A stretch of 64,000 nt of DNA from Nocardioides hwasunensis (GCF_014779665.1 NZ_JACXYY010000007.1:1-64000); one strand, 5' to 3'; positions 31,601-40,433 are shown, counted from the stretch's first letter. Notes: generated by a model not told the origin, from the letters alone. A program made the numbers and translations.

Positions 31601-33079
31601 TCAGTCGACGCCCGCCATCAGCTTGTGGATCGGCTTCGACGCGGCCATCACGACGATGCCGGTGACCACCGAGGCGAGCCCGACCCAGACGAAGAACGGC
31701 GTCTCCGCGTTCTCGTCGTAGTAGCCGGCCAGCGTGCCGGCGAGGGCGGTGCCGAGGGCGATGGAGAGGAAGTAGAGCCCCACCATCTGCGTGGTGAACT
31801 TCTTGGGCGCCAGCTTGGTCGTCGCGCTCAGCCCCACCGGGGAGATCAGCAGCTCGGCGAGCGTGAAGAGCAGCAGGATGCCGACCAGGCCCAGGAGCGG
31901 CGCGGTGTTCTGGCCGCCGGGCATGGGCAGGAACGCGAAGAAGGCCACGCCCATCAGCGTCGTGCCGGCGCCGAACTTGAGCGGCGTCACCGGCTGCCGG
32001 TCGCCGAGCTTGGTCCACACCGCGGCGAAGACGCCGGCCAGCACGATGATGAAGATCGGGTTGATGCTGTTGACCCACGACACCGGCATCTCCCAGCCGA
32101 ACAGGTCGCGGTCCAGGCGCTTGTCGGCGTAGATCGTCACGACGGTGAACTGCTGCTGGTAGAGCGACCAGAACACCACGTTGCACACGAAGAGCGGCAT
32201 GAAGGCGAAGATCCTGCTGCGCTCGACGCCGGTGACCTCCTTGTCGGTGAGGATCACCGCGAAGTAGGCGATCGCCGCGACGAGGCTGATGCCGATGACG
32301 ATGTTGGACAGGCGGCCGGCGGTGATCACGCCGGCCAGCACGAGCACGAGGACGACGGCGAGCACCACGACCGCACCACCGGCGTACGCCTTGCCGCGTC
32401 CCGCGGGAAGCGGGTTGGCGACGTGGTGGGTCTCCTCGGGCAGCTTGCCGCGATAGATCGCGTACTGCGTCAGGCCGAGCGCCATGCCGACCGCGGCGGC
32501 GCCGAAGCCCCAGTGGAAGCCGACCTCCTTCTGCAGCAGGCCGGTCAGCAGCGGGCCGAAGAACGCGCCGATGTTGATGCCCATGTAGAACAGCGAGAAG
32601 CCCGCGTCGCGGCGAGCGTCGTGCTCGTCGTAGAGCGAGCCGACCAGTGAGGTCGCGTTGGCCTTCACGCCGCCGGAGCCCAGCGCGATCAGCACCAGGC
32701 CGACCCCGACGCCGCCGAGGCCGGGCAGCAGCGCGAGCGCGATGTGGCCGAGCATGACGCAGACGGCCGAGTAGAACAGCGTCCGCTCCGGACCGAGCAC
32801 CCGGTCGGCGAGCCACGCGCCGAGGATCGTGGAGAGGTAGACCGCACCGCCGTACGCGCCGACGATGCCGGTCGCCACGCCCTCGTCGATGCCGAGCCCA
32901 CCGCGGGCGGCGGAGTAGTAGAGGTAGATGAGCAGGATGCCCTGCATGCCGTAGAAGCTGAACCGCTCCCACAGCTCGACGCCGAAGAGGTTCGCCAGCA
33001 CACCGGGCTGGCCGAGGAAGCCGGTGTCGGATCGCGTGCCGTGCGTGTTCTGTGGTGTCTTCTGTTGTTGTTCACTCAC
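31601..33079 (-). CDS. Peptide MFS transporter (POT family)
   Basis: A 492-residue proton-dependent oligopeptide transporter. The family signature FGVELWERFSFYGMQGILLIYL (ExxERFxYY type) and FYMGINIGAFFGPLLTG (PTR2 signature) are both clear, and 14 hydrophobic segments can be seen. It imports di- and tripeptides with protons. The start is GTG 33079 (SEQQQKTPQN), as no ATG lies nearby; confidence in the exact start is moderate. It may share a transcript with the ZIP gene, whose start is 10 bp downstream. Confidence -1.
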   Translation of the reverse strand: MSEQQQKTPQNTHGTRSDTGFLGQPGVLANLFGVELWERFSFYGMQGILLIYLYYSAARGGLGIDEGVATGIVGAYGGAVYLSTILGAWLADRVLGPERTLFYSAVCVMLGHIALALLPGLGGVGVGLVLIALGSGGVKANATSLVGSLYDEHDARRDAGFSLFYMGINIGAFFGPLLTGLLQKEVGFHWGFGAAAVGMALGLTQYAIYRGKLPEETHHVANPLPAGRGKAYAGGAVVVLAVVLVLVLAGVITAGRLSNIVIGISLVAAIAYFAVILTDKEVTGVERSRIFAFMPLFVCNVVFWSLYQQQFTVVTIYADKRLDRDLFGWEMPVSWVNSINPIFIIVLAGVFAAVWTKLGDRQPVTPLKFGAGTTLMGVAFFAFLPMPGGQNTAPLLGLVGILLLFTLAELLISPVGLSATTKLAPKKFTTQMVGLYFLSIALGTALAGTLAGYYDENAETPFFVWVGLASVVTGIVVMAASKPIHKLMAGVD

Positions 33080-33141
33080 CGCTCCACGGTGCCACCGCGA
33101 CCCGCGGATGTCTCCCCCCGACCCTCCCGCGGGGTAGTCCG

Positions 33142-35697
33142 TCACTCCGTGGCGATCGCGTCGAGCACCTTCATCCGCGAGGCACGGATCGCCGGCACGA
33201 TGGCGGCCAGGACGCCGAAGATCACCGCGACCACCAAGAAGAGAGCCAGGTTGCCGAGCGGCAGGGAGAGCTCGGTGAGGTCGTCCTTCAGCGACTCGCG
33301 CAGCACGACCCCGATGACCAGGCCCAGGGCCATGCCGAGCACCGCGCCGAGGACGGCGATCGCCACCGACTCGAGCGTGATCATCCACCGCAGCTTGCGG
33401 CGCGAGAGACCGACCGCGCGCAGGAGCCCGATCTCACGGGTGCGCTCGAGGACGCTGAGTCCGAGGGTGTTGACGATGCCGATCACCGCGATCACGACCG
33501 CCAGGCCGAGCAGGCCGTAGATCATCCCGAGCAGCAGGTTGACCTGGCCGCTGATGAGCTCCTTGAACTCGACCTTGTCCTGCACGGCCAGCACCGGCAG
33601 GTCCTTCACCACGGCCTCGAGGTCCTTCTTGACCGCCGCCCGGTCGGCGCCGGGATCGATCGTGATGCTCAGCTGGGAGTCGCTGCGCTTGATCCCGGCC
33701 TGCTCGAGCACCGACAGCGGCACGGTAAGCCCGCTGGTGGTCGGGGTGCCCTCGAAGACGCCCCTCACCTCCAGCGGGATCGTCCTGCCACCCGGGAACT
33801 GGACGTCGATGGTGTCGCCCGGCCTCGCCCCCAGGTCCGCCGCGCGGCTGTCGCTCAGCACCGCCTGGTCACCCGAGATCTGGTCGGTGCCGTCGAGCAT
33901 CGTGAGGTCGTAGATCTGGAAGAAGGCCGGGTCGACGCCGGAGGCGAAGGTCTGGTCCGGCGAGCCGTCGACCTCCACGCTGACCGGGGTGCCCTGCTGG
34001 CGCGAGACCAGGTCGACGCCGGGGACGTCCTGCATCTGGTCGCCGAACTCGGGGTTGAAGCCCTGGAAGGTCGGGGTCTGCACGAGGAAGTCGCTCTTGA
34101 ACTGGTCGTCGACGATCGCGTCCTGGGTCGCGCTCAGCGACGAGGCCAGGACGCCGACGGCGGACACGACCGCGAGGCCGATCATCAGCGCGGAGGCAGT
34201 GGCGCCCGTACGCCGTGGGTTGCGCAGGGCGTTCTCGCCGGCGAGCCGGCCGGGCGTCCGGAAGACCGCACCGAAGACGGCGCGGCAGACGACGAGCACC
34301 GGGTAGCCGATGACCGGGGCGAGCACCGCGGTCGTGACGACCCAGATCACCGCGCCGGCGCCGATCCAGATGGCGTCGGTGCCGGGTGCGCCGACGAGGC
34401 CGAGCACCACCAGCGCCGTGCCGACGACCATGGCGACGGCGCCGAGCGCGAGGCGGCGCGCCATGCCCTTCTCCTGCACCACGAGGTCGTCGCGCATCGC
34501 CGCGACCGGCGGCACCTTCGCGGCCCGCCAGGCCGGCACGAAGCCCGCGACCATGGTGACGACGACACCGACGGCGAAGCCGGCAACGACCGTCCACGGA
34601 GTGAGGGTCAGCACCTCGCCGGAGACGTCGAGGCCGAAGAGCGTGCGGAAGACCCACGCCACGACCCGTGCCACGCCCAGCCCGAGCAGCACGCCGATCC
34701 CGCTGCCGATCACGCCCATGATGAAGGCCTCGACCAGCACAGAGCGGGTGACCTGGCCCTTGCTGGCTCCGAGCGCCCGCAGCAGCGCCGACTCGCGCAC
34801 GCGCTGCGAGACGAGGATCGAGAAGGTGTTGAAGATGATGAAGGCGCCGACCACGATCGCGATCACGGCGAAGGTGACGAGGAAGTAGGAGATGACGTCG
34901 AGGAACTGGCCGATCTGCTCTTGCGTCTCCTGGGCCACCTTGTCGCCGGTGACCGCCGTGAAGCCCTCGGGCACGACGGTGTCCGCCGCCGTGGCGAGCT
35001 GCGTCTGCGAGACGCCGTCCGCACCGGTCAGGGAGACGCTGGTGAAGGCGTCCTCGCCGTCGAGGAAGATCTTCTGCGCCTCCGGCGTGGTGAGCAGCAC
35101 CAGCGAGGCGCCCGCGGTGCCGCCGCCGTTGAAGTCCGCAGTGCCGACGAGGGTGAAGGTCTGACGGGGATCCCCCGTGGGGACGAACATGGTGACCGTG
35201 TCGCCCACTGTGTAGCCGCCGCGCTCGGCCGTGGAGGTGTCGAGCGTGATCTGGTCGGCCTGCTCGGGCCAGCGGCCCTGGTTGAGCTCCAGGATCTGCT
35301 CACCGGCCATGTTCTCGCTGGGCGCGTAGTTGAACGCCAGCGTCGGCGCGCCCGTGCCGGTGAGCGCCCTGCCGGACTTGGTGAGCAGGTAGGAGCCGAC
35401 GCCGTCGACCGAACCCACCGCGCTCTCCACCTCGGGCAGTGCGGCCAGCTTGTCGACGTCGGCAGGCGTGACGACCTGGTCCGTGCTCACTCCGGAGCTG
35501 GTGCCCTGCACGTCGCCCGCGGGACGTACGACGGCATCGGAGGTCGAGCCGTAGACGATGTTGTCGAACGTGGCGTTGAGGCCGGTGCTGAAGGTCATCA
35601 CCCCGGCCAGGAAGCCGATGCCGAGCACGATCGCGAGCGTGCTCATCAGCAGGCGCACCTTGCGGGCCAGCAGGTTGCGCCAGGTCAGGCGGAACAT
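33142..35697 (-). CDS. ABC transporter permease, FtsX-like, two permease domains
   Basis: An 851-residue permease of the MacB/FtsX type. Starting at ATG 35697 (MFRLTWRNLLARKVRLLMST), the first membrane helix is followed by a large extracellular domain. Two FtsX domains follow, of which the second ends in ALFLVVAVIFGVLAAIVPAIRASRMKVLDAIA. The two-FtsX arrangement is typical of LolE/MacB-like actinobacterial exporters. With the ATP-binding protein encoded immediately upstream on the same strand (start overlaps stop, TGATG) it forms a two-component exporter. The substrate is unknown; relatives export lipoproteins or antibiotics. Confidence -1.
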   Translation of the reverse strand: MFRLTWRNLLARKVRLLMSTLAIVLGIGFLAGVMTFSTGLNATFDNIVYGSTSDAVVRPAGDVQGTSSGVSTDQVVTPADVDKLAALPEVESAVGSVDGVGSYLLTKSGRALTGTGAPTLAFNYAPSENMAGEQILELNQGRWPEQADQITLDTSTAERGGYTVGDTVTMFVPTGDPRQTFTLVGTADFNGGGTAGASLVLLTTPEAQKIFLDGEDAFTSVSLTGADGVSQTQLATAADTVVPEGFTAVTGDKVAQETQEQIGQFLDVISYFLVTFAVIAIVVGAFIIFNTFSILVSQRVRESALLRALGASKGQVTRSVLVEAFIMGVIGSGIGVLLGLGVARVVAWVFRTLFGLDVSGEVLTLTPWTVVAGFAVGVVVTMVAGFVPAWRAAKVPPVAAMRDDLVVQEKGMARRLALGAVAMVVGTALVVLGLVGAPGTDAIWIGAGAVIWVVTTAVLAPVIGYPVLVVCRAVFGAVFRTPGRLAGENALRNPRRTGATASALMIGLAVVSAVGVLASSLSATQDAIVDDQFKSDFLVQTPTFQGFNPEFGDQMQDVPGVDLVSRQQGTPVSVEVDGSPDQTFASGVDPAFFQIYDLTMLDGTDQISGDQAVLSDSRAADLGARPGDTIDVQFPGGRTIPLEVRGVFEGTPTTSGLTVPLSVLEQAGIKRSDSQLSITIDPGADRAAVKKDLEAVVKDLPVLAVQDKVEFKELISGQVNLLLGMIYGLLGLAVVIAVIGIVNTLGLSVLERTREIGLLRAVGLSRRKLRWMITLESVAIAVLGAVLGMALGLVIGVVLRESLKDDLTELSLPLGNLALFLVVAVIFGVLAAIVPAIRASRMKVLDAIATE

Positions 35698-36476
35698 CAG
35701 CCGGCCGACCTGTTGGCGGCGATGTCCTGCAGGCTGGCCATCTTCTCGAGGATGGCGTCGCGGTCGGGGTTGCGGAGCTCGTCGACGATCGTGCCGTCGG
35801 CGAGGAACACGATGCGGTCGGTGTAGGACGCCGCGACCGGGTCGTGCGTCACCATCACCACGGTCTGGCCGAACTCGTCGACGCTGCGCCGCAGGAACCC
35901 GAGGACCTCCGCGGAGCTGGTCGAGTCGAGGTTGCCGGTGGGCTCGTCGGCGAAGACGATCGACGGCTTGCTGACCAGCGCGCGGGCGCACGCGACGCGC
36001 TGCTGCTGCCCGCCCGACATCTCGCTCGGCCGGTGGCCCAGCCGCGGGCGCAGGCCGACGGCGTCGACGACCTGGTCGAACCACGCACGGTCGGGCTTGC
36101 GGCCGGCGAGGCTCAGCGGCAGCAGGATGTTCTCCTCGGCGGTGAGGGTCGGCACCAGGTTGAACGACTGGAAGACGAAGCCGACGCGCTCGCGGCGCAG
36201 GGTGGTGAGGTCCTTGTCCTTGAGCCGGCCCAGCGACGTGCCGTCGACGACCGCCTCGCCGCCGCTCGGGGCGTCCAGCGCGGCCAGGCAGTGCATCAGC
36301 GTGGACTTGCCCGATCCCGAGGGACCCATCACGGCGGTGAACTCCCCCGCCATCAGGTCGACCGTGACGCCGTCGAGCGCGCGGACCTCGGCGTCGCCCT
36401 TGCCGTAGACCTTGACCAGGTCGTGTGCGCTCGCCGCGACGCCCGGCGTCGCCTCCCCGGAGGCCTCTTCAGTCAT
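35697..36476 (-). CDS. ABC transporter ATP-binding protein
   Basis: A 259-residue ATPase with Walker A GPSGSGKSTL, signature MSGGQQQRVACARAL, Walker B IVFADEPTGNLD and the H-loop MVTHDP. The spacing and LolD/MacB-like sequence fit the FtsX permease encoded next. ATG 36476 (MTEEASGEATPG) was chosen; an upstream extension to 36530 is Arg/Asp-rich without support. The gene overlaps the permease start by one base, so the two proteins are coupled. Operator-like dyads lie upstream at 36535. Confidence -1.
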   Translation of the reverse strand: MTEEASGEATPGVAASAHDLVKVYGKGDAEVRALDGVTVDLMAGEFTAVMGPSGSGKSTLMHCLAALDAPSGGEAVVDGTSLGRLKDKDLTTLRRERVGFVFQSFNLVPTLTAEENILLPLSLAGRKPDRAWFDQVVDAVGLRPRLGHRPSEMSGGQQQRVACARALVSKPSIVFADEPTGNLDSTSSAEVLGFLRRSVDEFGQTVVMVTHDPVAASYTDRIVFLADGTIVDELRNPDRDAILEKMASLQDIAANRSAG

Positions 36477-36534
36477 GTCGTCGAGTGTGTCAGGGCACGC
36501 GTCACGCCTGCCATGGGACATCACCCGCACCCGA

Positions 36535-36552
36535 CCCTGACATGTGTCAGGG
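36535..36552. promoter_or_regulatory. Palindrome CCCTGACATGTGTCAGGG in divergent spacer
   Basis: 8-bp arms with a 2-bp centre, in the 123-bp spacer between the ABC exporter (minus) and the LysE-like gene (plus). The half-site TGTCAGGG also occurs at 36487-36494 and GGTCAGGG near 36556. The same half-site TGTCAG appears in the TetR operator at 17058 in the opposite orientation. It is a likely binding site for a regulator not encoded here. Confidence -1.
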
Positions 36553-36599
36553 ATCGGTCAGGGTGCCGCGAGGGCGACGCAGCCTCCTAGGTTGTCGGC

Positions 36600-37201
36600 G
36601 TGGGAGACCTCGCGGCCGGGCTGGTGACCGGCCTGACGCTGATCGTCGCCATCGGCGCGCAGAACGCCTTCGTGCTCCGCCAGGGCCTCCGACGCAGCCA
36701 CGTCGCGCTCGTGGTGGCGATCTGCGCGCTCTCCGACGTGGTGCTGATCCTCGCGGGCGTCGCCGGCATCGGGGTGGTGGTCGATCGCGCCGCCTGGGCG
36801 GTCGAGGTGATCCGCTGGCTCGGCGTCGCGTTCCTGACGGCGTACGGCGTCAGCTCCCTGCTGCGCGCCCGACGGCCGCAGGCGCTGGCGGTCGGCGACG
36901 GCGTGGTCGAGTCGCGTGGCGGGTGGTCGCGAAGGCGGTCGCCCTGACCTGGCTCAACCCGCACGTCTACCTCGACACCGTCCTGCTGCTGGGCTCGATC
37001 GCCGGCACCCACGGCGACCCGGGTCGCTGGTGGTTCGCGCTGGGGGCCTGCGTGGCGAGCCTGCTGTGGTTCGCCGGCCTGGGGTACGGCGCCCGGCTGG
37101 CCGCCCCGCGCCTGGCCAGGCCCGGCGCGTGGCAGGTGCTCGACGTCCTCATCGGGCTCGTGATGCTCGCGATCGCCGTACGCCTGGCGCTCGGCGCCTG
37201 A
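36600..37201 (+). pseudogene. LysE/ArgO-family exporter with a frameshift
   Basis: The first frame from GTG 36600 encodes MGDLAAGLVTGLTLIVAIGA, the LysE signature, through to LRARRPQALAVGDGVVESR. It then ends at a stop near 36945. The rest of the protein (VALTWLNPHVYLDTVLLLGS, then four more helices to 37201) continues in the frame one base earlier. The 602-bp total equals 201 codons if one base is restored around 36905-36920, matching the usual 200-residue length of the family. A single-base deletion or a sequencing error is the simplest reading. The family exports amino acids such as lysine or arginine. No LysG-type regulator is adjacent. Confidence -1.
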
Positions 37202-37220
37202 CCTCCCGACTCCCGGCCGC

Positions 37221-37315
37221 GGTAGTCCAGTGGCAGGTGGCTGGCCTGTCGGGGTAGTCCGGTGGCAGGTGGTCGTCGCGAGGTCCGATGTACGACCGTT
37301 TGCCACTGGACTACC
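37221..37315. repeat. Palindromic element, GTAGTCC family (copy 2) with an extra half copy
   Basis: The full element is at 37251-37315 (65 bp). Its left arm GGGGTAGTCCGGTGGCA pairs with TGCCACTGGACTACC at 37301-37315 with one mismatch in the pairing. It keeps GGTGGTCGTCG next to the arm as at 8992, but the rest of the centre differs. A third half copy, GGTAGTCCAGTGGCAGGTGG, begins at 37221. The cluster starts 19 bp after the stop of the frameshifted LysE-like gene. Confidence -1.
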
Positions 37316-37348
37316 ACACGTCGGGGCCGGAGGCCGGCCTCGACATCC

Positions 37349-37534
37349 TCAGCCCTGGTCGCCGGGAGCGGTGGGAGTCTCGCGGGCGACGGCCTCGTCG
37401 TGCCGCTTGTGCAGCCGCTCGCGGATCTCGCCCGCGTCGTAGTGGCGGCGTACGCGCTCGTCGCGCGCGACCGCGGCGCCGGTGGCGACCCCGGCCAGGA
37501 TGCCGGCCAGTCCGAGCAGCTTCCACGCGCGCAT
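37349..37534 (-). CDS. Small membrane-anchored protein, hypothetical
   Basis: A 61-residue protein with one N-terminal hydrophobic helix (WKLLGLAGILAGVATGAAVA) followed by a charged helical tail (RDERVRRHYDAGEIRERLHKRHDEAVA). ATG 37534 was chosen. It is probably a membrane anchor with a cytoplasmic or extracytoplasmic charged domain. Proteins like this are widespread in Nocardioides-like genomes but have no known role. Confidence -1.
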   Translation of the reverse strand: MRAWKLLGLAGILAGVATGAAVARDERVRRHYDAGEIRERLHKRHDEAVARETPTAPGDQG

Positions 37535-37563
37535 GGGGGCGAGCCTAAGGCAGACTTCCGCCC

Positions 37564-38196
37564 ATGGCATCGGCGCTGAGCCTCGACGAGGCGGTGGACC
37601 TCACCCGCAGCGGGGACATCTGGCTCTTCCGTGGCCGCCGCGCGCCCGACCGGGCGATCCGGGCCGTCACCAACTCGCCGGTCAACCACGTCGGCATGGC
37701 GGTCGTCGTCGACGACCTGCCGCCGCTGATCTTCCACGCCGAGCTCGGCAAGAAGCAGGTCGACATGTGGACCGGCGACCACCACCGAGGGGTCCAGCTC
37801 CACGACCTGCGCGAGGCCGTCGCCCGCTGGCAGGGCGACTACAAGCAGGACGCGTGGCTGCGCCAGCTCGAGCCGGAGATCGGCCGCGACGAGGAGGACG
37901 GCATGCTCCGCGCGGTCGCCCGCCTCGACGGCGTGTCCTTCCCCAGCCTCACCAAGCTCGGTGCCCGGTGGCTGCGTGGCCGCGACGCCTACGTGCCCCG
38001 CAGGAAGCGCGGCAAGCGGGTCACCCCGGAGGCCGCGTTCTGCGCGGAGATCGTGGCCACCTGCTACATCGAGATGGGCATCCTGCGCGACGACCGCCGC
38101 GCGACGTGGTACGACCCGGGCAAGTTCTGGAGCGGCGACTACCTCCCCATCTCCGACGGGTGGACGCTCGGCAAGGAAGTCGGCATCGTCCGCTGA
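37564..38196 (+). CDS. YiiX/YebB-like permuted papain-like amidase
   Basis: A 210-residue protein of the NlpC/P60-related permuted group. SGDIWLFRGR, then TNSPVNHVGMAV (catalytic His first) and FCAEIVATCYIEMG (catalytic Cys later) is the circularly permuted order expected of YiiX/YaeF-like proteins. It has no signal peptide. The class cleaves amide bonds in lipid or peptide substrates, unknown here. It is divergent from the small membrane-anchored protein gene. Confidence -1.
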   Translation: MASALSLDEAVDLTRSGDIWLFRGRRAPDRAIRAVTNSPVNHVGMAVVVDDLPPLIFHAELGKKQVDMWTGDHHRGVQLHDLREAVARWQGDYKQDAWLRQLEPEIGRDEEDGMLRAVARLDGVSFPSLTKLGARWLRGRDAYVPRRKRGKRVTPEAAFCAEIVATCYIEMGILRDDRRATWYDPGKFWSGDYLPISDGWTLGKEVGIVR

Positions 38197-38218
38197 TCCG
38201 CGAGGCTCGGCACTCGAC

Positions 38219-39172
38219 TCACTCGACCGCGCGCAGCAGTCGCTCGCCGATCTCGCGCGTGGCCGCACGCAGCTCGTCGCCGCCCACCACGGTGAAGGGG
38301 AACGGCACGCCGGCCAGCCACTCCCCCGCGTACGCCGCTGCGTTGCTGGTGCTGCCCACCAGCTCGCAGCGATCGTCACCCCTCGCGCGGAGCTCGCCGA
38401 GCGTGGGGCGGATCCACGGTCGGACCTGCTCGAAGGGGGCGTCGAACACGACGTGGGTCTCGTGCTCCCAGCCCTTGCCGAGGTTGGCCTCGAGCGCGGC
38501 CGCCGGGTCGAGATCGGCCGGCACCTCGAACGTGCCGTCGAGCGCGGCGACCTCGCTGATCCGGTCGATGCGGAAGGTGCGCAGCTCGCCGGCGTGGTGG
38601 GAGAGGCAGAGCAGGTACCACCGGCCGTAGCGCACCACCACCGACCACGGGTCGACCTCGAACGTCCGGGCGTTGCCGGCCGCCGTGCGATAGCCGAGGC
38701 GCACCTGCTGCTGGGCAGCAACCGCCGCGACGAGCGCGCTGGTGACCTCCGGGTCCGGACGGGAGGGCGACCGCTCGGGCACGGTGCGAGCGGTCTCGCG
38801 CATCGTCGTCGCCTGGCGCGCGACGTTGGTCGGCAGCACGCGCAGGATCTTGCCGAGCGCGGAGCCCACGGGATCCGACGGGTCGGCGACCGCGTGCTGC
38901 GAGTCGAGGGCGGCCATCACCAGGCCGAGCGCCTCGGTCGCGGAGAAGACCAGCGGCGGCAGCCGGAGCCCGCGACCCAGCGTGTAGCCGCCGTAGGGGC
39001 CGCGGGTCGACTCGACGGGGATGTCGGCCTCGCGCAGGATCGCGACGTAGCGGCGCGCGGCGCGCTCGGTGACGCCCAGGCGCTCGGCCAGCTCGGTGGC
39101 GGTGATCCCCGGGCGTCCCTGCAGGATGTCCAGCGCGCGCAGGGCCCGCGCGGTGGGGCTGATCTCGCTCAT
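38219..39172 (-). CDS. WYL-domain transcriptional regulator (YafY-like)
   Basis: A 317-residue regulator with an N-terminal HTH (residues 8-60, GITATELAERLGVTERAARRYVAILREA), a WYL domain (about 140-215) with VRYGRWYLLCLSHHAGELRTFRIDRI, and a C-terminal WCX-type extension ending in ERLLRAVE. WYL regulators sense small ligands or nucleic acids and often control stress or defence genes, though nothing like that is adjacent. It is divergent from an alpha/beta hydrolase gene 94 bp away, a likely target. Confidence -1.
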   Translation of the reverse strand: MSEISPTARALRALDILQGRPGITATELAERLGVTERAARRYVAILREADIPVESTRGPYGGYTLGRGLRLPPLVFSATEALGLVMAALDSQHAVADPSDPVGSALGKILRVLPTNVARQATTMRETARTVPERSPSRPDPEVTSALVAAVAAQQQVRLGYRTAAGNARTFEVDPWSVVVRYGRWYLLCLSHHAGELRTFRIDRISEVAALDGTFEVPADLDPAAALEANLGKGWEHETHVVFDAPFEQVRPWIRPTLGELRARGDDRCELVGSTSNAAAYAGEWLAGVPFPFTVVGGDELRAATREIGERLLRAVE

Positions 39173-39266
39173 CCGCCGATCGTCCCACCAGAACCGGTCG
39201 TGGAGCGTCCGGAATGCTCGTTAGCGTGGGGACAGCCCCTCCACCGACCCTCCGAGGAGACCCCTG

Positions 39267-39950
39267 ATGGACATCGTGCTGATCGCCGGACTCTGGCTCG
39301 ACGGCTCGGCCTGGGACGACGTGCTCCCCGAGCTGGAGACGCTCGGCCACCGCGGCATCCCGGTGACGCTGCCCGGGCAGGGCGACGGCGCCACCTCGGC
39401 GACGTACGACGACCAGGTGGCGGCCGTGCTCGCCGCGGTCGACGGCGCCGACGGCTCGCCGCTCGTGGTCGGCCACTCGGCTGCGTGCACGCTGGCGTGG
39501 GTCGCGGCGGACCAGCGTCCCGACGCGGTCACGGGCGTCGCGCTGATCGGCGGCTTCCCCTCCACCGAGGGCGAGGCGTACGCCGACTTCTTCGAGCCGG
39601 TCGACGGCGTCATGCCCTTCCCGGGGTGGGAGAAGTTCGAGGGCCCGGACTCGGACGACATGTCCGACGAGCTCAAGGAGTCGCTGCTCGCGAGGATGCT
39701 CCCGGTGCCGGTCGGGGTCACCCGCGGCGTCGTGCACTGGACCAGCGAGCGTCGCCACGGCGTACCGCTGACGCTGATCTGCCCCGAGTTCAGCCCCGCC
39801 GAGGCCCAGGAGTGGATCGACGCCGGCGACGTGCCCGAGCTCTCCGCGGCGACGGCGCTCGAGCTCGCCGACATCGACTCCGGGCACTGGCCGATGTTCA
39901 CCCAGCCCGCCGCGCTCGCCGCGCTGATCGACGAGGCCAGCGGCCGCTGA
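39267..39950 (+). CDS. Alpha/beta hydrolase
   Basis: A 227-residue small alpha/beta hydrolase. VLIAGLWLDGSAWDDV is the oxyanion segment, VVGHSAACTLAW the nucleophile Ser elbow, and the C-terminal SGHWPMFTQPAALAALID contains the catalytic His. No signal peptide. The substrate is unknown; the fold covers esterases and epoxide hydrolases. The gene is divergent from the WYL regulator and has the ribosome binding site CCGAGGAGACC. A 42-bp palindromic element starts 17 bp after its stop. Confidence -1.
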   Translation: MDIVLIAGLWLDGSAWDDVLPELETLGHRGIPVTLPGQGDGATSATYDDQVAAVLAAVDGADGSPLVVGHSAACTLAWVAADQRPDAVTGVALIGGFPSTEGEAYADFFEPVDGVMPFPGWEKFEGPDSDDMSDELKESLLARMLPVPVGVTRGVVHWTSERRHGVPLTLICPEFSPAEAQEWIDAGDVPELSAATALELADIDSGHWPMFTQPAALAALIDEASGR

Positions 39951-39967
39951 CCTCCAGCCGTCTCGAC

Positions 39968-40009
39968 GTAGTCCCCTGCGAAATGGTGCGCCACTTCGTA
40001 GGGGACTAC
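39968..40009. repeat. 42-bp palindromic element (copy 1)
   Basis: GTAGTCCCCTGCGAA (39968-39982) pairs with TTCGTAGGGGACTAC (39995-40009) with one mismatch, giving a 42-bp element with a 12-bp loop. The arms and exact length match the element at 45193-45234, but the loop differs. It sits between a hydrolase gene and the ArsR promoter on the same strand. Confidence -1.
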
Positions 40010-40028
40010 CTCTGTCTCCGCAGGTCCC

Positions 40029-40059
40029 TTGACAACGTACAACCACATGGTTGTACGTT
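40029..40059 (+). promoter_or_regulatory. ArsR-family operator overlapping a promoter
   Basis: TTGACA (40029-40034) is a consensus -35 box. It is followed immediately by ACGTACAACCA-CA-TGGTTGTACGT (40035-40058), a perfect 11-bp inverted repeat with a 2-bp centre. The repeat fills the -35 to -10 spacer of the ArsR gene, whose start is at 40066, so binding would block RNA polymerase. A -10-like TACGTT lies at 40054-40059. Confidence -1.
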
Positions 40060-40065
40060 AGGGCC

Positions 40066-40428
40066 ATGAACGAGACCGAGGACGAGGACCGGGCGGATGC
40101 CTGGTTCCACGCGCTCGCCGACCGGACCCGGCGCGACATCCTGCGTCGCGTGCTGGCCGGCGAGCACTCGGTCTCGACCCTGGCGCAGAGCTACGACATG
40201 AGCTTCGCCGCCGTCCAGAAGCACGTCGCCGTGCTGGAGCGCGCTGGCCTGCTGACCAAGCGTCGGCAGGGTCGCGAGGCCCTGGCCAGCGGCGACGTGG
40301 CCGCGGTCCGCTCGGTGGGCGCGATGCTCACCGACCTCGAGGCGCTCTGGCGCGGTCGCATCTCACGCATGGACGAGCTCTTCGCCGAGGAAGCCACCGC
40401 CACCCACACCGACAACCAGAAGGACTGA
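40066..40428 (+). CDS. ArsR/SmtB-family transcriptional regulator
   Basis: A 120-residue winged-helix regulator (WFHALADRTRRDILRRVLAGEHSVSTLAQSYDMSFAAVQKHVAVLERAGLLTKRRQG). There is no Cys-rich metal site, as in the subgroup that controls adjacent SRPBCC genes. ATG 40066 follows the operator. It is 5 bp upstream of the SRPBCC gene and probably regulates the whole operon, including the RibD-like gene. The inducing signal is unknown. Confidence -1.
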   Translation: MNETEDEDRADAWFHALADRTRRDILRRVLAGEHSVSTLAQSYDMSFAAVQKHVAVLERAGLLTKRRQGREALASGDVAAVRSVGAMLTDLEALWRGRISRMDELFAEEATATHTDNQKD

Positions 40429-40433
40429 TCGAC

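Noticed and set aside
33121-33141. GGGGTAGTCC near 33131 as another GTAGTCC element
   Set aside because: No paired arm lies at the expected distance, and the 7-mer alone is expected several times by chance at this base composition.
36900-36950. Programmed -1 frameshift in the LysE-like gene
   Set aside because: No slippery heptamer or following stem is evident; one-base deletion or assembly error is simpler.
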